Assembly (NCBI GenBank): GCA_035578905.1
Contig: JAQJVL010000327.1
Location: 567,001 to 631,000, forward strand
Origin: Stictocephala bisonia
Taxonomy: Eukaryota; Arthropoda; Insecta; Hemiptera; Membracidae
Direction of reading: 5' to 3'
Length of the DNA: 64,000 bases
Under the pieces are notes generated by a model. That model was not told the DNA's origin. It did not search any database and saw nothing but the letters and a program-made list of their open reading frames with translations. A program made the position numbers and the translations under genes. The stretch's first letter is position 1. The number at the start of each line of letters is the position of its first letter. Shown here in pieces: positions 55,398-64,000 of this stretch.

Positions 55398-57052
55398 AGC
55401 AAATATATTTTATTTTTCTGAATGAAGTCTCAAAGTCAATGTTTATTGTGAGTGCTTCCGAACGTCACAAAATAAATAAACGGTGGGTAATTTTAAATTT
55501 TAGTTCACAGTTACAGACAACTTACAAGATGTAAAATATTATAAAAATAACTAACGGAATTATTATTGAAGTTTGTTATTACTTTCCTTTTAAGACCTAT
55601 TATGACATTTTATTAAAACTATACTCACTTAAGTTGAGTGTTTTTTTGTAAAAAGAAAGGTAAATATGTGTAAAAAAGCATTGAAATTATATGAAATTAA
55701 TCAAAAACCTGTTACCCTAACAAATAACAAAGGTATATTTTCAAGTATTATAGTAAAATCATTATCCATTTTTGTCAGCATCGATATTTCATTTAAATAT
55801 AATAGATTTTAAGGAAATTAATTTCTCCCATGGAAATACGGAGAACCGACGTTTTATGGACTCAGTTTGTTGGACGGGTGGTCATACAATGGAATTTTTA
55901 ATCTATTCACTCGGGGAAATTCTTCCCTCGCTTGTATAATGGCATAACTGCCAATAAATCTCACGGAATTACATCTCTGAACTTGTATTACATCAATAAC
56001 AAGCATTTTCCAACTTCAAAATCTTTTTTGTAACTGTGTCGATTCGTTGTAATATAAAGCTTAATGAAATTAACATTAAGGATTTTTTACTACAAAAAAT
56101 TGAATACGAAAGTAGTATGTGAAGTGTTCTTTACATACACTAAAACTTAGTCTTACATTAAAATTATGATTTATATATCCAATAACGTTTAATAACACCA
56201 ATCATTTATTGCGGAATATATTAATTGTCATTGTGCATATGAAAACATTTTCTCTGCCTTATACATATATAATCTGAAACAAGGTAATCCTATCAATAGT
56301 ATTTGGCTTAAATCAATTAAGTTTTAAAATAATAGATTGTTTACTATGGTGTTTTATTTTGGTATAATGTTAGTAAATTTTAACTGAAATAACATGTTAT
56401 TGATTTTATACTCATATTTCTGTTTGTATTTTGTCATAATTATCAAGTAATTATCGATCTCAGGTGAATAATAATGCTACTCATTATAGTTTATTCTCTG
56501 CCTACATGGTTATTGCACTCTCTATCTGAAAGTAGGCTTTAAGTGAATTTTATATTTTTTAAGAGCGGTGAATTAAAATATTTTTAGATTGTTTATAGAT
56601 CATTTTAAAATAAAAAAATTGTTATGAGAATCCTAATCAAAGGTAAAACATTGATAAATACAGCCAGTTAATGAGTATACCATACCGTTTGCTAAAAGAA
56701 AACCGTCTTTGGGTGTTTTAAAAACTTAAAATGACACCAACGTGCTCCAATTTTTTAAAAAGTAGTTTTAGAATACAACGTTGTTTTAGTAATGGATTTA
56801 TACATTTACTAGGAATTTAAACATAAAACTATGACCAACTCTACCAAAATTCTAGACTTTTTGGGTTACACACAAAATATATCATAACCCACTATCCCAG
56901 GAGATTCATGTGCGGATATACAAAACACCTTTCATTAATGGCCCACGTTTCCATACTACACAACTCTATATAAGAATATATACGACTTGTCAGAGCTTAG
57001 CCACCCAATACGACTCATAGGAGAATATACATAACAAGGCGAGGAACATGGA
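55396..57052. other. AT-rich DNA, nothing recognised
   Basis: No coding frame or repeat is supported. Confidence 0.5.
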
Positions 57053-58189
57053 GGAATGGACTTCTCTCCTTGGAGTCCATCCACCAACAAGCCTCGAGTC
57101 CTCATGATTCACTCCACCACAGGCAACACTAGTAGAGTAACACTATAACTCCTAATCCCCTACCCTCGAGCTATATAAATGAATTGTACTTACAAGTCCT
57201 TGGGGTTCCCACTTCCACAAGAAATGACTGAGGAAGGAACATAAACGGTTCCCTAGAGCTCATCCACCAACAAGCCTCGAGTCCTCATGATTCACTCAAC
57301 CACAGGCAACACTAGTAGAGTAACACTATAACTCCTATTCCCCTACCCTCGAGCTATATAAAGGAAATGTACTTACAAGTCCTTGTGGTTCCCCCTCCCA
57401 CAAGAAATGACTGAGGAAGGCACATGAACGGTTCCCTAGAGCTCATCCACCAACAAGCCTCGAGTCCTCATGATTCACTCAACCACAGGCAACACTAGTA
57501 GAGTAACACTATAACTCCTATTCCCCTACCCTCGAGCTATATAAATGAAATGTACTTACAAGTCCTTGGGGTTCCCCCTCCCGCAATAAATGACTGAGGA
57601 AGGCACATGAACGGTTCCCTAGAGCTCATCTACCAACAAGCCTCGAGTCCTCATGATTCACTCAACCACAGGCAACACTAGTAGAGTAACACTATAACTC
57701 CTATTCCCCTACCCTCGAGCTATATAAATGAAATGTACTTACATGTCCTTGGGGTTCCCCCTTCCACAAGAAGTGACTGAGGAAGGAACATAAACGGTTC
57801 CCTAGAGCTCATCCACCAACAAGCCTCGAGTCCTCATGATTCACTCAACCACAGGCAACACTAGTAGAGTAACACTATAACTCCTAATCCCCTACCCTCG
57901 AGCTATATAAATGAAATGTACTTACATGTCCTTGGGGTTCCCCCTTTCACAAGAAATGACTGAGGAAGGAACATAAACGGTTCCCTAGAGCTCATCCACC
58001 AACAAGCCTCGAGTCCTCATGATTCACTCAACCACAGGCAACACTAGTAGAGTAACACTGTAACTCCTAATCCCCTACCCTCGAGCTATATAAATGAATT
58101 GTACTTACATGTCCTTGGGGTTCCCCCTTCCACAAGAAGTGACTGAGGAATGCACATAAACGGTTCCCTAGAGCTCATCCACCAACAAG
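57053..58189. repeat. 183-bp satellite, about 6 copies
   Basis: The anchor CAAGCCTCGAGTCCTCATGA recurs at 57088, 57271, 57454, 57637, 57820 and 58003, always 183 bp apart. The array ends inside the next unit at 58189. Monomers differ at few positions. The unit is near 47% GC, well above its surroundings, and each contains CCTCGAGCTATATAAA, a TATA-box-like string. The minus-strand frame 58086-58364 starts in the last unit and is not a gene. Confidence 0.95.
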
Positions 58190-59009
58190 AAACAACTAAG
58201 TAGAAACAGATAGGAGCCCACAGACCCTCCCACTCATAGGGCATAATATAGTTAGTACAGCTAAAGTGAACCCTTAACTTAAAATAAGAATAAAATAATT
58301 TAGTGGGAAACAAATTTACATATGTACACTTTTCAATGAGACTAAATATTTTACAATGCACCAATTAGCAAATAGCGTTGTAATAAATTTTAACTTTTCA
58401 CTTCCAATTCGGGTCCAATATTTGATTATGATATTTTCAAAAATTACAAAACGTATTTTTATTAATTTATTTTTCTTTAGTTAAACCACTATATGTATAA
58501 GTACAATAAACAAATCACGGTTTCTGAAACGGAATACGTAAAACATTATAAATAAAAGAAGAATTAAAAATGTCAAGAAATATTAACGAATTAAATTTGA
58601 TTTAATTTCTACGTGACAATAATAATACCAATAATATTATGGCGTGCTAAAAAATAAATGGTCCGCAATCCTATAAACTGTACAAAATTTAAATATTAGT
58701 TGACGGATAAAACAACAATTCAAATTATAACACAATAGATGTTACAATTTTCGTATCAGTAAGGCCTTTTGAATTCTGTGCAATTTGCATTTGCAAAAAC
58801 CAAATACACAGATTTATTGAAACATATTAACCAGCTATGACTATAAAATATTTATATATGTCCATACAAAAATATTATAATATCATAATATATGTTTAAT
58901 AGTATTACAATATAAGGGTAAAAATATTATAATGTATGTTTAAAAAATGTATAATATATGTATATAATAATGAGAAATACATTTCAATTCAATACTATGT
59001 AAGACAAAT
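58190..59009. other. AT-rich DNA, nothing recognised
   Basis: No supported feature. Confidence 0.5.
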
Positions 59010-59250
59010 TTATTTTAGTGTCTCATGGAATACCCAGTAAGCTAATGATACACGAATGAGTGGACGGCCTTCCCCGCTAATCCACCTGGTCTCCAGCCAA
59101 CGTTGTGAAGGGGGAAGTGTATACATCTCCTGAGCCATCAAGGATGAAGTGTAACCCAAACACGACCTGTTACTAAGCTTACTGTCATGAGACATTCTCT
59201 ATGTCATGGTCTATTTTTGGCCACCATGCGATTTGTTCTGCTTACTGTAT
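59010..59250 (-). other. unclassified coding-like island
   Basis: A GC-richer patch holds a 61-codon minus-strand frame (MSHDSKLSNRSCLGYTSSLM, ...YTLPPSQRWLETRWISGEGR, ...LAYWVFHETLK). Its amino-acid composition is more protein-like than the chance frames nearby. I do not recognise it and no second copy lies in the window. It may be an exon or transposon relic, or chance. Confidence 0.2.
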
Positions 59251-62200
59251 ACATGTACAGGGCTACGAGACATATTGGTGTGGATTAATACTGGGTTTAT
59301 TATTTCTAAATTTAACTCTATTATCATGGTAAATCTGAATTTTACTTTTTACATAGATTTTCTTAAGTTTCATTTCCTTTATGTGTCTGTCGATAAAGGC
59401 TGGAATTATCCTCTGTAATATAGCAAAAAAAATGTGTTTAGACATTTTAAAAATATGGTGAAAGTTAATTGTTTATAATATTTCATTTCAGATATACATT
59501 TATATTCTTAAATGAATCATACGTTCAGCTATTTAGTGGTATAATATAGTTCACGCAAGGGGCTGCTGGCCAATGTGAACTGGCCACTGAAGGTTAAAAT
59601 ACTTACAGTACTATACAATATGTCATTTAATAACAATATTTTAATAGCCACTAATATAAACCTAACTTTATAAAAATCCTATTTTACAGTTTTAATAATA
59701 TGTTTCTTCTCAAATTGAACCACTTAAAATAAATTCAATGTAATGTATTTATTAGAACGTAATGCATACATGTAAATGTATGTATTAGTGCTGTATGGGA
59801 AATGCCATAAATGAATACTAAACAGAAGATTGTAATACATTTTTATCTTTATTTGGTTACAAAAATCTCTTTGAAGTACCGACTAGCACAGAATACAGCA
59901 GTTAAATCTACACTAATTTATTAACTATGTACAGTTTGAAATATGCCAAGTGATTTTTTTAATTGTTTTATTTTATAATATACATTTATATTACATTACA
60001 GCTTATAAGTAAAAAGTACAAATATCGAAGAAAACAACGTGTCTTCTTCTGAAAATGAAAGTGTTTAGGGAAGATTTCCAACGATTTCTTTCTTTCAGAT
60101 TTAAGTGGTTTTATAATAAAAGCCCAAAAATGTTCGCTTTACACTTTGAGCAGCAATAAAAACTACAGCACTCCAAAGTTTGCACATCAAAACACATAAC
60201 ACCATAACATTCACAACTTTTCAGAAACGTAAAATTTTGTATTTATAGTATGAAATAGACTAAACGGATTTGTATGGATGGAACTGTAAAACTCTATCTA
60301 TGTTCCTACAAAAATACATTTTTGATTGTATTTATACATAATTAAGAACTAAAATTACGTAATATTGTTTGAATTCTAGAACTAGGTTAAGATATGTAGG
60401 TGAATAATCAATTCGTATTATAATATTTTATGGTGCATATTAAACGTATTGTAGCTTATCATTTATTAAAAAAACTAAACCTACAATTACAAAAACAGAA
60501 AAAATATATAATATTGCTTATTATTTAAGTATAGTGAAAAAATGATATTTTTGATATGGTAGGTCAATTATTTGGTTACTAAGAATCACTGACACATTGG
60601 CCACAAAGAAAAATCAGATTAAACTTCGTATAAATATTAATTTTATAATTTCGTAAAGGCAGAATTAAAAGTACATCCAATAGATGAAAACTACTTCAAG
60701 TTGGGTCATGTACTACAAATAGTATTCCTAATATTATTATTTATTTGATAAATCATACAACAATAAAACTATGACAAACTATTGGACGGGTTTCTTAAAA
60801 TATAAGATGTAAGCTTTTAAGTTTTATCTCCCCACACAAAATGACACAATAAATTTTACTTTATTTTGAGTACAGATAATTTTAACATGAAATTGATTTT
60901 CTTCTGTGCGTTTACTTTCTAGCTTGGTTCTAGATACATCAATTCCTTCAATACGTACCTTTGTCTTTTTATATGTACATTTTTACGTCTCAACTTCTTA
61001 CAGTAAAAATAAAGTATACATAAATACTAGAAAAAACCTGCAAGTCCCTTTGTCATAAATATTCTCTACTACTTATACGTCCCCAATGATTGAGTAACTA
61101 TTTCAATTATTAAAAAAAGAATCATTACTTAAGGTAATTAAAATATATAATAGTTAAAATCTATTTCATATATTATTTTAAAGTACGTGATAGGGTTTAG
61201 AAGTATTTACATGTAGACTTAGAAATGTATTTCTATACCAAAATAGATCTTAAATTTGCTCTTAAAAATATCAAGTATAATAAAGGTGGACAAAAACCAC
61301 CTACTTTTAACATCGTATGTACATGTAATATCTAATTCTACATATATTATAGTAGTTTTTAAATTAGTAAAATAATATTATTAGTACAAGTTGAGTCATT
61401 AAGAGGTCTAATTATAGGCTTAATGATTCTTCCATTTTAAATTATTATTACCGTAGTTACAATTTTCAAATAACAATTAAACTTTATTGTATTATTTTCC
61501 TTTTAAATAAATGAGGCGTACATTTAAAAAGTATCAAATATTTAAAAAAGTTTATTTTTGTTTTAATGAGAGTACTTTTTAGATTAGAGCCAACTTAAAC
61601 TTCATTTTGTAACACTATATACGGTTAATTTATAAGTATAGCCGATAACTTGTTTTTATCTACCAATAAGATAACTTATATTTGTTTACTTGTACATGAA
61701 AATGATATTTATATTAGGGGCATTGTTACGTAAAATTTATTTCATTAGAGGCGAATATGTTTAAAATAAGATATTTTTTTAAGTTTTGTTTTTCCATTTA
61801 CGTCTAGTGCATAAATATTGCTCCTGAAACTTTATTTTGAATATTGTACCTTGTATAGCATCAAATGACAAATAATACAAATATTTACATACAAATTCAT
61901 AAACCTTTTATGTAATGTTTTCACAGTAAAAAATAAAATGAATAATACAAGACAATATTATTAATGTAAGACAATTAAGTCAATAATTATAATTCACTTG
62001 TTGAAGGAGTTTTAGTTTTTTAAAAATTTTTTAAAAACCTATATCTTGTTGCAAAAATGGCCTAATTAATGTTATATTGCCTGAGAGTAACTAAAAGTGT
62101 ACAAATGAGTAAGTAAAGGTCGTGCAGATGAAGCTTACTGAGCCTTTAAAAATATATAGAGGGTTTAAACACTTACTCTACACAGTTTGAAGTTTAACAA

Positions 62201-62665
62201 TATTGAACGTTTTAAAGCATATCTCATAAAATGTAGTTAATATCTATATCCGAAATTGGAATTTCCTTTGCTTAACTTTACAACATGTTACACCTCCTGA
62301 TTAAATTAAGTATTTTATAACTTTTTCCTTGATATTCATTCTTGACTTAAGGTCTTTGTCCGTTCAAAATTAAGAGCTGGATTTCAACTAATTTTCCATT
62401 ACAAAATGTCATAATTTTGAAGATTTTTTTATAAATTCACTTTTCTTACTAAATGAAGTGTAAAAAAATCACGTTAAATAAGTTTAGTATATTGTATTTA
62501 CTGAGCCTAATCGAATAGTAATAATAATACTTCTAGGAACTCTGGATATGTAACATGTTGTATAAACTGTTGCTGGAATTGTTAGAATTAATCCTGGTAT
62601 CATTGTTGGTGTGTCAAATACTAGAATGTAGGCAAAAATGAATGACTTTCTTCACAGAGAATGAA
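59251..62665. other. long AT-rich stretch without genes
   Basis: No frame, RNA gene, tandem array or inverted repeat that I can support over about 3.4 kb. Confidence 0.5.
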
Positions 62666-62681
62666 ATGAAATTAATTATTC

Positions 62682-63365
62682 AAAAACTGTTTATTTAGCC
62701 CCTGAAATGTTTTAAGATTATATAACAATAAACTTACCTTTGTCAACAGTTCAAATTTGTTGTAATATGTATGACGACCGTTTCAACATAATTATGTCAT
62801 CTTCAGATACAAATAAAGGTTATAAACAAAAATAGTGTAAATTGACATTTAAAAAAATACAGAAAGATGTGTTTGTCATAATAATTAAGTTATTCCAGGT
62901 GTAGTGGTGTTTTTGTCAATCAGCTGGCATCTGGTTGACAAAAACCATGATATTATTGATCTAAATACTGGCCTACAAATTCTACACACATGCAGAAAAG
63001 GAAATAAACTAGATACTCTTGAAGAATACGAGATATATTTATACGTATGCTTTAGCACATACTCAAAAAAACAACAGTGAAAAGATTTTAAATGAGAAAT
63101 TACAGTTTAAATCCCATTTTATTTTTAATAGTATTTTAAGTCAAAAAACAACACCAAGAAAACAAAGGCCAGATGATAACACCACTATACCTGGAATAAC
63201 TTAATTATTATAACAAACACATCTTTCTATATTTTTTAAAATGTCAATTGACACTATTTTTGTTTATAACCTTTATTTGTATCTGAAGATGACATAATTA
63301 TATTGAAATTGTCATCATACATATTACAACAAATTTGAACTGTTGGCAAAGGTAATTTTATTTTT
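62682..63365 (+). mobile_element. Penelope-like element remnant between inverted arms
   Basis: A 16-bp direct repeat ATGAAATTAATTATTC (62666-62681 and 63366-63381) brackets the element like a target duplication. Inside, 62734-62912 and 63178-63355 are inverted copies of about 178 bp at roughly 93% identity (TTACCTTTG(T/C)CAACAGTTC ... CCAGGT(G/A)TAGTGGTGTT). The unique core between them encodes the end of a Penelope-like ORF. The right arm contains the ORF's last codons (TTIPGIT and stop), so the left arm is an inverted copy of the element's 3' end. Rearranged or inverted terminal copies are well known for Penelope-like elements. Confidence 0.7.
62920..63204 (+). pseudogene. Penelope-like ORF C-terminus (downstream of GIY-YIG domain)
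   Basis: The frame reads HLVDKNHDIIDLNTGLQILH then TCRKGNKLDTLEEYEIY. After a one-base shift it continues HTQKNNSEKILNEKLQFKSH and FIFNSIL. In insect Penelope-like elements the GIY-YIG endonuclease is followed by HLxxxxH, LQxLHxxxKGKKLNxLExxEI and ILNExxxFxxxxLF in this order, so the assignment is specific although short. The RT and GIY-YIG core are absent. The frameshift and truncation make it dead. An ATG at 63019 opens the second frame only by chance. Confidence 0.65.
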
Positions 63366-63381
63366 ATGAAATTAATTATTC

Positions 63382-64000
63382 TTTATTAAGTAACGTTATG
63401 TTTAATAAAATCTTTCTGATTGTTGTGTGGGGCATCTAAAAACCCCATTGAAGGAATTCCTTACTGATATAGTCATTATATACGGTATACAAATAAAAAT
63501 ATTATCTAAGCAATTACATATAGAACACACTGAAAGCATGTTATTAAACTTGTTTATACTAACCACTGTTTTTTAATGTTTGATACTCTTTTCCCATTAG
63601 GAGTTTGTTACTACAAAACATAGTAGTGCACTTTTAAGAAACACTAAATAGTTTTAAAAAAATTTACACTAGACGTAACTGGACACATTGTTGTAAGAGT
63701 GGAGAATTTAGTCTTAACCTCACCACTCGTCACAAATTTTTTTATATTTAAAAAATTTTTAATTTAATTTCTTTTTACATTATAAGAACACTATTGTTTT
63801 AATCAATTTATTTAATGCTAAGCCCCATTTTAAGACAGATTATTGCCAAAGACAGGTCTTTTGTGCAACTTTAAAGAAACATTGCTTTATTACTCTTCAC
63901 TCATAAAAAGTCTACTCTGAGTTTGTTTCAAACTCTAAAGATAACAATACCGAACATAAAAATTAAAACTTGATATAAAATACGTCTTCTCGTCTTCAGT
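63382..64000. other. AT-rich DNA, nothing recognised
   Basis: No supported feature to the end of the window. Confidence 0.5.

Overview
This window looks like non-coding, transposon-rich DNA from an animal nuclear genome, most likely an insect. Support: strong A+T bias, no dense ORFs, no operon-like layout, many satellites and microsatellites, degenerate TTAGG-like strings, and remnants of LINE, Penelope-like, Crypton/tyrosine-recombinase and hAT-type MITE elements. The species cannot be named from the sequence. No complete host gene was found. The only long ORF is a 477-codon reverse transcriptase of a non-LTR retrotransposon on the minus strand (44589-46022).

Layout. 1-4187: AT-rich DNA with two tRNA-like SINE heads, a nested GC-richer hairpin and a small RT relic. 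4188-6583: a 160-bp satellite, about 15 copies. 7192-7815: a head-to-head inverted minisatellite, followed by a pair of 227-bp direct repeats and a small TIR element (to 9460). The same minisatellite motif recurs at about 10.3, 11.0, 11.9-12.3, 18.7, 24.3-24.7, 51.9 and 52.6-53.4 kb. 14063-14406: an intact MITE with an 8-bp target duplication, with relatives at 20.0, 25.1, 33.3 and 47.7 kb. 15417-16378: a 120-bp satellite, 8 copies in exact phase. 23.6-34.8 kb: an old, interrupted duplication whose blocks recur in the same order, with possible exon relics on the minus strand. 35.3-36.1 kb: the C-terminus of a tyrosine recombinase. 37764-38085: a very large near-perfect palindrome. 41173-42108: the tail of a second LINE running into a 36-bp minisatellite. 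44.0-47.1 kb: a 5'-truncated LINE, split by a GC-rich exon-like piece that encodes a UBZ4/Rad18-spaced zinc finger, and lying between plausible plus-strand splice sites. 50370-50751: a tandem array in which every monomer is itself a hairpin. 51049-51623: a long-TIR foldback element. 54321-54760: a SINE whose head resembles 7SL (SRP) RNA. 57053-58189: a 183-bp satellite. 62682-63365: a Penelope-like remnant between long inverted arms and a 16-bp direct repeat.

There is no cooperating gene system here. The biology is that of repeats: independent bursts of tandem amplification, nested mobile elements and several long dsRNA-forming inverted repeats. All coordinates and percentages were judged by eye. 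No database search was run.
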